Origin: Halomonas litopenaei
GTDB lineage: Bacteria > Pseudomonadota > Gammaproteobacteria > Pseudomonadales > Halomonadaceae
Assembly (NCBI RefSeq): GCF_003045775.1
Contig: NZ_PXNS01000009.1
Location: 62,001-126,000 of the forward strand
Reading direction: 5' to 3'
Length of the DNA: 64,000 bases
Of this stretch, positions 25,666 through 34,844 are shown piece after piece; the first letter of the stretch is position 1, and every line of letters starts with the position of its first letter. The notes beneath the pieces are model-generated. The model saw only the letters and a program-made list of their open reading frames with translations. It had not been told where the DNA came from and made no database searches. The translations under genes and the position numbers were made by a program.

Positions 25666-26360
25666 TGGCCGGGATCGAGTCTGCGTCACAGGCGCACGAT
25701 GATCTGGCCCTGCTGGGGCTGCTGCAGCTGGTCAGCCCGGCGTTGCCGATCGGCGCCTTCGCCTGGTCCCAGGGGCTCGAGAGCGCCTTCGAACTGGGCT
25801 GGGTTCACGATGAAAAGAGTCTTGGCGACTGGCTCGAGGGCGTGCTGGAGGATGGCCTGGCGGTGGCGGAACTGCCTGCCCTGGCGCGACTCGTCGAGGC
25901 CTGGCAGCAGGGCGACGAGGATAGGGTGGCGCATTGGGACTGCTGGCTGGGGGCGGTACGCGAGACCCGAGAGCTGCGCGAGGAGGATCGCCAGCTGGGC
26001 GCGTCGCTGGTGCGCCTGATGCGCAGCCTGGGGCTGGCGCCCGAAGTCGGCTTGCCTGACGAGCCTGGCTATGTGACCGCCTTCAGCGCCCTGGCGGTAG
26101 CCCGCGGGTTGCCGCCGCGACAGGCCATGCTGGGCTTTGCCTGGGCCTGGCTCGAGAACCAGCTGGCGGCAGCCTGCAAGGCGCTGCCGCTCGGGCATAC
26201 CGCGGCCCAGCGACTGGTCGAGCGGCTGCGTCCGGCGCTGGTCGAGGCGGTGGGGCGTGCCCTGATCATCGACGATGACGACATGGGGCCGGCGCTGCCG
26301 GGGCTCGCCCTGGCCAGCGGCCTGCACGAAACCCAGTACTCGCGGCTGTTTCGCAGCTGA
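25665..26360 (+). CDS. ureF: Urease accessory protein UreF
   Basis: 231 residues, all-helical. LLQLVSPALPIGAFAWSQGLESAFELGWV is the characteristic UreF N-terminus, and GLASGLHETQYSRLFRS is the conserved C-terminal tail that docks UreD and orders for UreG binding. The ATG overlaps the ureE stop (TGATG). UreF acts as the hub of the UreDFG activation complex and gates GTP-dependent nickel transfer. Confidence 0.94.
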   Translation: MAGIESASQAHDDLALLGLLQLVSPALPIGAFAWSQGLESAFELGWVHDEKSLGDWLEGVLEDGLAVAELPALARLVEAWQQGDEDRVAHWDCWLGAVRETRELREEDRQLGASLVRLMRSLGLAPEVGLPDEPGYVTAFSALAVARGLPPRQAMLGFAWAWLENQLAAACKALPLGHTAAQRLVERLRPALVEAVGRALIIDDDDMGPALPGLALASGLHETQYSRLFRS

Positions 26361-26379
26361 GCGAGTGACAACGATGCCA

Positions 26380-26436
26380 TCGATACCGGGGTATCGACGG
26401 CGCCATTCTCCGGTCTTCGACACGTCGGGGAATGGC
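26380..26436 (+). promoter_or_regulatory. Two hairpins in the ureF-ureG gap
   Basis: CGATACC (26381-26387) pairs with GGTATCG (26390-26396), and GCCATTC (26402-26408) with GAATGGC (26430-26436) supported by an inner CCG/CGG. The 101-bp gap is the longest in the ure operon, so these may adjust ureG expression or mRNA decay. No T-run follows either. Confidence 0.4.
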
Positions 26437-26461
26437 CTTACATGACAGGCAGGAGAACACC

Positions 26462-27112
<651 letters not shown>

Positions 27113-27168
27113 ATCGCCCGTTACCACGCAGCCGAAGCGTTGCGTTCTCAGTCAACAAGGAGTCTGTC

Positions 27169-27783
27169 ATGACACAGCGTTCTCGTGTTTCTTCCCGTTC
27201 CCTGGCGATCGCCGGCGCCATGGCCGCTGGCCTTGTCGCACCGCTGGCGCTGGCGCACCCCGGCCACGGCGTCGAGCATGGCGGCCTTGCCGCCGGCCTG
27301 ATGCACCCCTGGTTGGGGCTCGATCACCTGCTGGCGATGGCGGCTATTGGCCTGTGGAGTCTGGGGCAGGGGGCTGCCATGCGACGCTTTACCCCGCTGA
27401 TGGCACTGGCTGGCATGCTGGCCGGGGCTGGTCTGGCGCTGTCCGGCGCGCTTCCCGCCGGCGCCTTGCCTGGTGTGGAAGGGGGAATTGCCCTGTCGGT
27501 GCTGATCGCCGGGGTCATGGTGGCGGCGCTGATGCGTCTGCCGGCAGCGCTTGGCGGAGGCCTGGTGATCGCCCTGATGACGATGCATGGCATCGCCCAC
27601 GGCGCCGAGATGCCTGCAGCCGCCTCACTCGTCGCCTACGTGGTGGGCTTTTCGGCCTCGACGCTTGCCATCACCATGCTGGCGCGGGTGCTGGGTGGCT
27701 GGCTGGCCAGCCGCGAACAGCGCCTGGTGCGTGCCCTCGGTGCCGCCATCGCGGTCTGCGGTGGGGTGCTGGCGCTGAGCTGA
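27169..27783 (+). CDS. ureJ: HupE/UreJ-family nickel permease
   Basis: 204 residues with a signal-like start and six hydrophobic helices. The family motif HPWLGLDHLLAMAAIGLWS follows HPGHGVEHGG, and a second His region occurs in MTMHGIAHGAEMPAAASL. HupE/UreJ proteins import nickel or cobalt across the envelope. Placement 56 bp after ureG, on the same strand, points to nickel supply for this urease. A strong hairpin follows the stop. Confidence 0.9.
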   Translation: MTQRSRVSSRSLAIAGAMAAGLVAPLALAHPGHGVEHGGLAAGLMHPWLGLDHLLAMAAIGLWSLGQGAAMRRFTPLMALAGMLAGAGLALSGALPAGALPGVEGGIALSVLIAGVMVAALMRLPAALGGGLVIALMTMHGIAHGAEMPAAASLVAYVVGFSASTLAITMLARVLGGWLASREQRLVRALGAAIAVCGGVLALS

Positions 27784-27811
27784 GCGATCTCCCACTGACC
27801 GTCGATGGTCT

Positions 27812-27840
27812 CTCGCGCCCGGCCCTGTGCCGGGCGCGAG
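27812..27840 (+). terminator. Terminator-like hairpin after the urease operon
   Basis: CTCGCGCCCGGC (27812-27823) pairs perfectly with 27829-27840 over a CCTGT loop; CGTTTG follows. A strong stem with a weak T-tract. Confidence 0.65.
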
Positions 27841-27952
27841 CGTTTGAGGCTGCTGCATCGCCCCGCCTGCGACGGCGGAGACGGGTACGTGTGTGGGTGA
27901 AACGTTTTGGGCTATGCTCGTGCGCCACGGATGAATTCGCCAAGAGGACGCT

Positions 27953-29395
27953 ATGGCCAGGCTGGGACGCACGATCAAATGGAGCGGGGCAGTACTGCTG
28001 GTCGCCTGGGCGGGGATGGGGCTGTGGCAGAGTATCAAGCCACTACCGGAAAACGTCGGCAAGGCCTGGCCCGAGCGGCCAGTGGGCGAGGTCGAATTTC
28101 TCGCCGATCGAACCTGGTATGACGAGGGTGGCCGCCGTCATCTTGATCAGCACATCTTTGACGAAGCGGTGGCGATGATCGAGGGTGCCCGCCGGCTGAT
28201 CGTCGTCGACATGTTCCTGTTCAATCGCCTCGAGGGCAGTGGCGGGGGCGACTTTCTGCCCCTGGCCGAACGCCTTGCCGATGCGCTGATCGCCGCCCGC
28301 CAGCGCCAACCGGCGCCGCGAGTGGTAGTGATCACCGACCCCCTAAATACTCTCTATGGAGGCCAGCGGGTGCCGCTCTATCAGAGCCTGGAGGCGGCGG
28401 GGGTCGAGCTTGCCATCACCCGTCTCGATCGCCTGCGCGCCTCCAACCCGCTGTGGTCAGGCCTTTGGCATCTGGGACTGGATCGGCTTGGCAACGACCC
28501 GGACGGGGGCTGGCTGCCCAATGCCTTCGGTGGCGAGCCGGTGACCCTGAGAAGCTACCTGGCGCTGCTCAATTTTCGCGCCAATCATCGCAAGACGCTG
28601 ACGGTGGATCACGCCGAAGGGTGGTCGACACTGATCACCTCGGCCAATCCTCACGACGGCAGTAGCCTGCACTCCAACGTGGCGCTGAGGATCGATGGCC
28701 CCGTCGCCCATGACGTCATCGCCTCGGAGGTCGAGGTGGCGTCCTGGTCCGGCGTCGAGGTATCGCAGCCGCCAGCACCTGAGGCCGAGCCATCGGATGG
28801 CGCGATGGCGCAACTGCTGACCGAAGCCGCCATCCGTGACGCCGTGCTCGCCCGGATTGATGACACCGTCGCCGGCGATCGGCTGGATGTCGCTGCTTTC
28901 TATGTCGCCCACCGCGGGGTGGTCGAGGCGCTGAAGGAGGCCAGCGGGCGAGGAGTGGCGGTTCGGGTGCTGCTCGACCCCAACCGTGAGGCCTTCGGTT
29001 TCGAAAAGGGAGGCCTGCCCAATCAGCCGGTGGCCGAAGAGCTGTTGGACGCGGGCGTTCAGGTGCGCTGGTGTGTCACCGACGGTGAGCAGTGCCACAG
29101 CAAGGTGGTGCTGGTGAGAAGGGGCCCGGCGAAGGACGAGCTGGCGGACGCCGTGATTCTGGGCTCGGCCAACCTGACCCGACGCAATCTCGACGACTTC
29201 AATCTTGAAAGCAGCGTCTTGCTAAAAGGGCGAGGAGTCGTCGCCATCGACGATATCGGCGCCTGGTTCGACCAGCGCTGGGACTCGAGCGACGGACGTC
29301 GAACCAGCCGAGCCTGGGCGCCGCGGGACGAGGCTAGCTGGTTCGATGGCTGGCGCTATCGATTGATGGAGGCCAGCGGCCTGTCCACCTTCTGA
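27953..29395 (+). CDS. Phospholipase D-like protein (cardiolipin-synthase type)
   Basis: 480 residues with one N-terminal membrane helix (about 10-26). The PLD domain has two HKD regions: HRKTLTVDHAEG with SANPHDGSSLHSN (HxKx4D intact), and CHSKVVLVRR with GSANLTRRNLDD, in which the usual Asp is Arg. In this superfamily two HKD motifs form one active site for phosphodiester transfer or hydrolysis, usually on phospholipids. The altered second motif makes catalytic competence uncertain. The gene stands alone after the urease operon. True cardiolipin synthases usually have two N-terminal helices, so I keep the broader name. Confidence 0.8.
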   Translation: MARLGRTIKWSGAVLLVAWAGMGLWQSIKPLPENVGKAWPERPVGEVEFLADRTWYDEGGRRHLDQHIFDEAVAMIEGARRLIVVDMFLFNRLEGSGGGDFLPLAERLADALIAARQRQPAPRVVVITDPLNTLYGGQRVPLYQSLEAAGVELAITRLDRLRASNPLWSGLWHLGLDRLGNDPDGGWLPNAFGGEPVTLRSYLALLNFRANHRKTLTVDHAEGWSTLITSANPHDGSSLHSNVALRIDGPVAHDVIASEVEVASWSGVEVSQPPAPEAEPSDGAMAQLLTEAAIRDAVLARIDDTVAGDRLDVAAFYVAHRGVVEALKEASGRGVAVRVLLDPNREAFGFEKGGLPNQPVAEELLDAGVQVRWCVTDGEQCHSKVVLVRRGPAKDELADAVILGSANLTRRNLDDFNLESSVLLKGRGVVAIDDIGAWFDQRWDSSDGRRTSRAWAPRDEASWFDGWRYRLMEASGLSTF

Positions 29396-29584
29396 CCTCG
29401 CTGGTGGGCTGCGCAGGACGGTGGAGATACCGACGCGAGAGCACGATGTGCCTCGACCGGCCAGCTTGACAGTCCGCCGCCCCGCGACCATGTTTCACAC
29501 GCTGGCCGACGCTCGATTTGACACAATTTCGAGCTCGGCGTGGCGACATCGCAACGCCCGTGTCGGGCACAAGGAGAGTCTTCG

Positions 29585-29806
29585 ATGGAAAAGTTCTGGT
29601 TGGTGGTAAAGGTCGTGATTCTGGCGCTGATCGCCATCCTGGTGGTGCAGAACATCGAGATGGTGCAGGTGAAACTGCTCGGCTGGACCATTGCCATGCC
29701 GATGGCCCTGCTGGTGGTGGTGATCTACCTGCTGGGCATGATCAGCGGTCGCGGCCTGATGGGGCTGATTCGTCGCCTGCAGGGCAAGGAGCCGCAGCGC
29801 CGCTGA
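29585..29806 (+). CDS. LapA-domain (DUF1049) small membrane protein
   Basis: 73 residues with two membrane helices: FWLVVKVVILALIAILVVQN and MPMALLVVVIYLLGMISGR, then a basic tail. The segment IEMVQVKLLGW between helices is typical of the LapA domain, whose E. coli members (LapA/YciS) act with LapB at the inner membrane in lipopolysaccharide assembly control. No lapB is next to it here. The ATG at 29585 follows AAGGAGAG. Its last 65 bases overlap the convergent BrkB-family gene. Confidence 0.82.
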   Translation: MEKFWLVVKVVILALIAILVVQNIEMVQVKLLGWTIAMPMALLVVVIYLLGMISGRGLMGLIRRLQGKEPQRR

Positions 29807-30725
29807 GGGCATCGACCCGCGAGCGCTTTCGAGGGTCCTGGTGCCAGGGCAGGCCGAGGCGGCAGTTGTGCTCAAGCTCTGCGATGACCTGGGCGCCCAG
29901 CAGCAGGATCACGGCGCCGATCTCGAGGCTCAGCAGCACCACGATCAGGGTCGCCAGGGGGCCGTAGACCGCGCTTACCAGTGACAGGTTGGCGAAGTAG
30001 TAGACCAGGGCGATCCTGACCCCTTCCCACATCAGGGCGGCGGCAAAGCCCCCGGCCAAGGCGCGCCTCAGGGAAATGCGTACCACCGGCAGGACCTTGT
30101 AGATGGCGCTGAACAGCAGGAAGACGCCGACGAAGCTGGTCAGGTTGAGGGCCGGCTCCGACAGCGAGGCCATGGGCAGCTCACGGCCGTATAGCGCCAT
30201 CCACAGTCCATTGAGGGTATTGGCCAGGCTGACTGCCATGGCCAGCGCCAGCAGCGCCGCACTCAGTACCAGCATGAAGGCGTAGGGCAACAGGAAGGAC
30301 ACCCAGAGGCTGCGGGTGTCCTTGACGTCGGGCTTTCTGAAGATCAGCGCCAGGGCGTCTTCCAGCATGCGAAAGGCGAAGGAGCTGAAGATCAGCAGCA
30401 CCGGGATGCCGTAGATGCCGATTGCGTCGCGGGAGTCCAGCAGTGCGCGCACCGACTCCAGCATCACCTCGGCGTGGGTCGGGGCGATGTGGCGTGCCTG
30501 CATGGCGATCACATTGAGCAGCTGCTGCTCGTCCACGACCTGAGCCATCGCCACCACCATCAGTGCGAACAGCGGAATGGTGGACAGCAGAATATTGAAG
30601 CCGACCCCGCCCGCCAGCAGCATTCCTCGATTATGCAGAAAGTGGGTCAGCACCCGCCACATGAAGAAGGCGAGCCGTGGCAGCAGAGTAAAGACGGCGT
30701 GTTGGTACCAGCGCGGTGCTGTCAT
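29742..30725 (-). CDS. YihY/BrkB-family inner-membrane protein
   Basis: 327 residues with about six helices. FLHNRGMLLAGGVGFNILLSTIPLFALMVV, a mid-protein RMLEDALALIFRKP, and the late YFANLSLVSAVYGPLATLIVVLLSLEIGAVILLLGAQV are diagnostic. The family was once annotated as ribonuclease BN or virulence factor BrkB; its real function is unknown. The ATG at 30725 has AAGGAC upstream; a frame open to 31304 lies antisense to the DCC gene and is not family-like. The C-terminal ~30 residues are polar and overlap the LapA-domain gene on the other strand. Confidence 0.88.
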   Translation of the reverse strand: MTAPRWYQHAVFTLLPRLAFFMWRVLTHFLHNRGMLLAGGVGFNILLSTIPLFALMVVAMAQVVDEQQLLNVIAMQARHIAPTHAEVMLESVRALLDSRDAIGIYGIPVLLIFSSFAFRMLEDALALIFRKPDVKDTRSLWVSFLLPYAFMLVLSAALLALAMAVSLANTLNGLWMALYGRELPMASLSEPALNLTSFVGVFLLFSAIYKVLPVVRISLRRALAGGFAAALMWEGVRIALVYYFANLSLVSAVYGPLATLIVVLLSLEIGAVILLLGAQVIAELEHNCRLGLPWHQDPRKRSRVDALSGAAAPCPAGDESAPSGRDR

Positions 30726-30836
30726 GGGCCCGAATCGTCCTTGAGGGATAGGGCATGATACGCTGGGAGCCAGTGTCAGCGTCAAACCCTTGCCCAACCA
30801 GATGGTCAAAGTGCGGGGGTACGCCGGGAGGAACGA

Positions 30837-31235
30837 GTGGCATCTGCAGATCAGGAATCCCGCACCGAATCCGACGCCAGGCTGATCTACGATGGACAGT
30901 GTCCATTGTGTCGGAGCTTCGTGTCGCGCTACGGACTGTCCAAGGGACGGCTGGATCTCGTCGATGCGCGCCATCACCCCGAAGAGGTCCGGCGTCTGGA
31001 GCGTCTGGGCTGTCGCCTGGACGAGGGTATGGTGCTGGAGCTCGGCGACGAGCGCTACCATGGTGATCAGGCGGTACGTATGGCGGCAGTGGCCGGGCGA
31101 GGTCGAGGTCCGTTGTCGCGTGGGATGCTGTGGTGGCTGTCGTCGAGACGGCGAGCACGCCTCAGCTATCCGCTGCTCAAGGCCGTTCGTCGTGTCATGC
31201 TCAAGGGGCTCGGCGTCGGTCCGATCAGGCCTTGA
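30837..31235 (+). CDS. DCC-family thiol-disulfide oxidoreductase-like protein (DUF393)
   Basis: 132 residues. LIYDGQCPLCRSFVSRYG supplies the CxxC after the first strand and DGQC.LC hallmark of the DCC family; HGDQAVRMAAVAG is the second conserved stretch. The predicted fold is thioredoxin-like, but substrates are unknown. Start is GTG at 30837 with GGGAGG upstream. It is divergent from the BrkB-family gene, with about 110 bp between them. Confidence 0.82.
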   Translation: MASADQESRTESDARLIYDGQCPLCRSFVSRYGLSKGRLDLVDARHHPEEVRRLERLGCRLDEGMVLELGDERYHGDQAVRMAAVAGRGRGPLSRGMLWWLSSRRRARLSYPLLKAVRRVMLKGLGVGPIRP

Positions 31236-31283
31236 AGTGTGTCGCTCCCACCGGATGGGGCCGCAGACGGCCTGGCGTTGATC

Positions 31284-31348
31284 ATCAGCACTGGGCATCG
31301 GCACTGAGCATCAGCGCCGGGCATCAGGGCCGGGCATCGGCGCCGACC
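31284..31348 (+). repeat. Five degenerate 13-bp tandem repeats upstream of arfB
   Basis: Units of the form ATCRGCRCYGRGC run without gaps at 31284, 31297, 31310, 31323 and 31336 in the non-coding gap between the DCC gene and arfB. No reading frame is supported across them. Confidence 0.8.
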
Positions 31349-31413
31349 AGCGATACTGGTCACCAACGCCGTTCATCTACCGTTATTTATCAAGCCACCA
31401 GGAGGGAGGCAAG

Positions 31414-31824
31414 ATGCAACTAAGTCGACGTCTGTCGGTCCCTCATAGCGAGATCGCCATGAGTGCGATTCGTGCCCAGGGAGCCGGCGGCCAGAACGTC
31501 AACAAGGTCGCCTCGGCGATTCATCTGCGCTTCGATATTCAGGCATCGTCGTTGCCTGACGACGTCAAGGAGCGCCTTTTGGCGCTCAATGATCATCGCA
31601 TCACCCAGGACGGAGTGGTGATCATCAAGGCCCAGTCGGAACGCACCCAGGAGGCCAACCGCGCAGCGGCACTGGCGAGGCTGAAATCGCTGTTGCAGCA
31701 GGGACTGGTGATTCCCAAGGCGCGTCGCGCCACCCGGCCCAGCAAGGCGGCCAAGCGGCGTCGCCTCGAAGGCAAGAAGCAGCGGGGCAAGCTCAAGTCG
31801 CTACGCGGCAAGCCGGAGACGTAG
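31414..31824 (+). CDS. arfB: Alternative ribosome-rescue factor ArfB
   Basis: 136 residues. The catalytic GGQ lies in AIRAQGAGGQNVNKVASAIHLRF, and the basic C-terminal tail (KAAKRRRLEGKKQRGKLKS) is what inserts in the empty mRNA channel of stalled ribosomes. It hydrolyses peptidyl-tRNA on non-stop ribosomes as a back-up to tmRNA. Length and domain order match E. coli ArfB (YaeJ), and are far too short for RF1/RF2. CAGGAGGGAGG precedes the ATG. Confidence 0.95.
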   Translation: MQLSRRLSVPHSEIAMSAIRAQGAGGQNVNKVASAIHLRFDIQASSLPDDVKERLLALNDHRITQDGVVIIKAQSERTQEANRAAALARLKSLLQQGLVIPKARRATRPSKAAKRRRLEGKKQRGKLKSLRGKPET

Positions 31825-31867
31825 CGCATCGAACAGGCGCTGCATCCTGAACGCTTGTGAGGGCGGC

Positions 31868-31918
31868 TTTCCGCAGACTCCTGCGCTTCGCTAATGGGGC
31901 TCGACGCTCTGCGGAAAA
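31868..31918. repeat. Inverted repeat after arfB
   Basis: TTTCCGCAGA (31868-31877) and TCTGCGGAAA (31909-31918) form a 10-bp stem around a 31-nt loop. No T-run; it may be a 3'-end stem or a REP-like element. Only this copy is seen in the window. Confidence 0.5.
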
Positions 31919-31986
31919 CATGCTCGGATAGGGTACACGGCAATTTTCTAATGCTCGCTAGCGCGTATTTTTGATGGAGCACACCC

Positions 31987-32015
31987 CTGACGCGCCCGCA
32001 GTCAGGCAGTATGCT
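31987..32015 (+). promoter_or_regulatory. Candidate promoter of the coiled-coil protein gene
   Basis: CTGACG (31987-31992) and TATGCT (32010-32015) are 17 bp apart, about 60 bp before the ATG at 32073. By eye only. Confidence 0.35.
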
Positions 32016-32072
32016 GTGATCACTTTGGTCCTCGAACCTCAGGACCCGTCCCACCCCAAGGGAGACCCCCGA

Positions 32073-33704
32073 ATGGAAGAGATCAATCCCGACAAGGACA
32101 ACAACACCGAGAAGGATGGCAACACCTCCGAGGCGACCCAGTCTTCAGCCTCCGGCAAGGATGCCAAGGAGCTGTTCAAGGACAACCGCGTCAAGGGCCT
32201 GGCGGCGGTGGCCGGCGTCAGCCTGATCTGGGCCATCGGTGCCCAGCTCAGCGCCAGTTCCAACGGCGAGGCACGCACTGCCCTGACCAAGGAACTCGAT
32301 GCCAGCGAGTCACGCGTCGAGACCCTGCGCGAGCAGGTGTCCGGGCTGGAAGAGAGCCAGGCTACCCTGGAAGCCCAGCGTGCCGAGCTCGAGAGCCAGG
32401 TATCCCAGTGGGAAGAGGCCGAGACCTCGCTTGAGGAAATGCGTGCCCAGCTCGAAACCCTGAAGGCCGAGGAGGCCGAAGCGCGTACCGCCCAGGCGGC
32501 AGCCGAAGAGCAGGCCGCCCAGGTACAGGCCGATCTCAAGGAACTCGAATCCACCCAGGCATCCTTGCAGTCCGACCTGGTGGCGGCGCGCAATCGTCTG
32601 GAAGAGGCGCAGAACGAACAGCAGCAGCTGGTGGAGCGTCGTGATTCGCTCAAGTCCGAGGCTGAGTCCTTGACCGGAGAGGTCGATGACGCCGAGAAGC
32701 GCCTGAGTGATCTGGAAAGCTCCATCGAAGAGAAGCAGAGCGCCGTCGGTTCACTCGAGGAAGAAGTGGCGAGCCTCGAGAGCCAGCAGCAGGAGGCGCA
32801 GAAGCAGGCCGAGCAGGCCCAGGCCCGCCTCGAGCAGACGCTGGCCAGCACCGCCGAGCAACGCGAGCAGGCCGAGGCGCGTGTTCGCCAGGCCGAGTCC
32901 CGTGCCGAGGAAGCGGTCGCCCGCCGCGATGAGCTGCAGGCCAGGATCGATGAACTCGAGGCCCGTGCCGACGAGCGTCGCCAGCGTCTGGCTCGTCTCA
33001 ACAATCAACTCGACACCTGGCGCATCGAGCTCGAGAACCTCGATCGTGCCACCGCCGAGCTCTCCGATGGCGCATCCTCCGGTCAAGGCAGCGACAGCGA
33101 GGGTAGTGCCGATAAGCAGGCCTCGTCCCAGGGCGAAAGCAGCAGCGGCTCCGTCGAGGTCATCAGCTCCGGGGGTGGCGACCAGAGCAATGGCGACCAG
33201 AGTGGTGGCGGCGAAAACAGCGGCGACCAGAGCAGTGATGGCATGAGCCAGGCCGATATCGCCGTTCAGTCGGCGAAGCGGTCGGCGGCAGAGGAACAGT
33301 CGTCGCAGGAGCAGGACTCTTCTCAGTCCTCGGGCAACAGCGCGGCCTCGGCCAGCGAGCAGGGCTCCAACGAGAGCGCCGCCGAGGACGAGGACGTGGC
33401 CTCGTCCGAGTCCATGGAGAAGACCCCGGGTGGCAGCGAGGGTGATCAGGCTTCTGCCGACGCCTCCCAGAGCGGGGAAGGTTCCTCCGCCGACGCTTCC
33501 CAGGCGGATGCGGCCAGCGAAGAGGGCTCCACCGATACGGCCGCCGAGGGCGAGGAGTCGTCTACCCAGTGGACCGATGAAGTAGCCTCCGGTGCCGCCG
33601 ACGCCGTCGAGACGGTCAAGGACGTGGCCCGTCAGGCTGCCGAGAAGGTGCGCGAGGCGGCAGCCTCGGTCACCGACGACGCCAGCACCGAAAGCACCAA
33701 CTGA
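32073..33704 (+). CDS. Membrane-anchored coiled-coil protein with acidic Ser-rich tail
   Basis: 543 residues in four parts: an acidic cytoplasmic-type N-terminus (1-40), one membrane helix (about 41-59), a continuous coiled coil (about 66-330) with Glu/Gln/Ala heptads such as ELESQVSQWEEAETSLEEM, a Ser/Gly/Asp/Gln low-complexity region (331-500), and a terminal amphipathic Ala/Val/Lys helix (around ADAVETVKDVARQAAEKVRE). I know no named family. The layout suggests a long envelope spacer or scaffold with an end that could bind membrane or protein. It lies alone, upstream of mrp. The acidic bias is in keeping with a halophile. The in-frame extension to 31971 is not supported. Confidence 0.75.
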   Translation: MEEINPDKDNNTEKDGNTSEATQSSASGKDAKELFKDNRVKGLAAVAGVSLIWAIGAQLSASSNGEARTALTKELDASESRVETLREQVSGLEESQATLEAQRAELESQVSQWEEAETSLEEMRAQLETLKAEEAEARTAQAAAEEQAAQVQADLKELESTQASLQSDLVAARNRLEEAQNEQQQLVERRDSLKSEAESLTGEVDDAEKRLSDLESSIEEKQSAVGSLEEEVASLESQQQEAQKQAEQAQARLEQTLASTAEQREQAEARVRQAESRAEEAVARRDELQARIDELEARADERRQRLARLNNQLDTWRIELENLDRATAELSDGASSGQGSDSEGSADKQASSQGESSSGSVEVISSGGGDQSNGDQSGGGENSGDQSSDGMSQADIAVQSAKRSAAEEQSSQEQDSSQSSGNSAASASEQGSNESAAEDEDVASSESMEKTPGGSEGDQASADASQSGEGSSADASQADAASEEGSTDTAAEGEESSTQWTDEVASGAADAVETVKDVARQAAEKVREAAASVTDDASTESTN

Positions 33705-33756
33705 GCGTCAGCGAGACGGTTGCCGGCGGTGACGTCGGCAAGGTTGCGGGAAGCAA

Positions 33757-33784
33757 CAGCGGCGGGCCTTCGGGCCCGCCGCTG
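33757..33784 (+). terminator. Intrinsic terminator after the coiled-coil gene
   Basis: CAGCGGCGGGCC (33757-33768) pairs perfectly with 33773-33784 around a TTCG tetraloop; the tail GCGTTTGG is only moderately T-rich. Confidence 0.75.
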
Positions 33785-33805
33785 CGTTTGGCGGTCCCGC
33801 TTCGC

Positions 33806-33834
33806 TTAACCTCGCGCCGCCTGGGCCCTATACT
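33806..33834 (+). promoter_or_regulatory. Sigma-70 promoter of mrp
   Basis: TTAACC (33806-33811), a 17-bp spacer and TATACT (33829-33834), 44 bp upstream of the GTG start. Confidence 0.6.
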
Positions 33835-33878
33835 GGCCCGGCGGATTAACCGCGCCCATCTGGAAACAGGAGCGAGAC

Positions 33879-34685
33879 GTGATCGAAGGGGTCAAGCATA
33901 TCGTTGCCGTGGCATCGGGCAAGGGTGGTGTCGGCAAGTCGACGGTGACCGTGAATCTGGCGCTGGCCATGGCCGCCGAAGGCTATCGCGTCGGCGTTCT
34001 CGACGCCGATATCTACGGGCCCAGCCAGGCGCAGATGCTGGGAGTCGGCGAAGGCGTGCGCCCCCAGGCGAGCGGCGAGAACCAGTTCCTGCCGCTGGAG
34101 GCCCACGGCATCCAGGCCATGTCCATGGCGTTCATGGTCGACGTTCGCGAGCCCATGGTGTGGCGTGGCCCGATGGTGGCGGGGGCCTTCCAGCAGATGC
34201 TCAACCAGACACGCTGGAGCGACCTGGACTATCTGTTCGTGGACATGCCGCCGGGCACCGGTGACATCCAGCTCACCCTGGCCCAGAAGGTACCGGTGGA
34301 CGGCGCGGTGATCGTCACCACGCCCCAGGACATCGCCTTGCTGGACGCGCGCAAGGGCATCGAGATGTTCCGCAAGGTCAAGGTCCCGGTGCTGGGCGTG
34401 GTCGAGAACATGAGTCTGCATACCTGTTCGAAGTGCGGCCACAGTGAGCCGGTCTTCGGCGAGGGGGGAGGAGAGCGCATCGCTGCGGAGTACGATACCC
34501 GGGTGCTGGGGCGCCTGCCGCTGTCGATGGGCATTCGTGAGCAGGTGGACGGTGGACGTCCCAGCGTGGTCGCCGAGCCCGACTGCGAAGTGGCGACGAC
34601 CTTCCGCACCATGGCGCGTCAGGTGGCCGAGCAGATCGACGGTGACGGTGGCGACCAGGGGCCGAGCATCAGCTTCAGCGAGTAA
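33879..34685 (+). CDS. apbC: Iron-sulfur cluster carrier ATPase Mrp/ApbC
   Basis: 268 residues. The deviant Walker A GKGGVGKSTVTVNLA, switch LDADIYGPSQ, DMPPGTGDIQLT and the cluster-binding CxxC in HTCSKCGHSEPVFG identify the Mrp/Nbp35 family, which carries [4Fe-4S] clusters to apo-proteins. It is the short form lacking the N-terminal MIP18 (DUF59) domain found in many bacterial Mrp proteins. Start is GTG at 33879 with CAGGAG upstream. The gap to dcd (about 160 bp) suggests separate transcription. Confidence 0.94.
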   Translation: MIEGVKHIVAVASGKGGVGKSTVTVNLALAMAAEGYRVGVLDADIYGPSQAQMLGVGEGVRPQASGENQFLPLEAHGIQAMSMAFMVDVREPMVWRGPMVAGAFQQMLNQTRWSDLDYLFVDMPPGTGDIQLTLAQKVPVDGAVIVTTPQDIALLDARKGIEMFRKVKVPVLGVVENMSLHTCSKCGHSEPVFGEGGGERIAAEYDTRVLGRLPLSMGIREQVDGGRPSVVAEPDCEVATTFRTMARQVAEQIDGDGGDQGPSISFSE

Positions 34686-34844
34686 GGGCCGGCGGAGGAT
34701 GACGCTTGGCGGCGTCGCCGGCTGATCCTCATCAAGCGCCTGTCAGGCGCCTATCACCTTTGCATCGTGACGTGGCAGCGAGGGGCCGCTATCATGTGGC
34801 CCCACCGAACGCGTCCACTCTTCGAGCACCCAGCAGGAAGTCCC

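Noticed and set aside
30726..31304. N-terminal extension of the BrkB-family frame by 193 codons
   Set aside because: It is antisense to the DCC gene and Arg/Pro/Thr-rich; family similarity starts at the ATG at 30725.
33788..34264. Arg-rich frame overlapping mrp
   Set aside because: Out-of-frame shadow of mrp with typical GC-rich composition.
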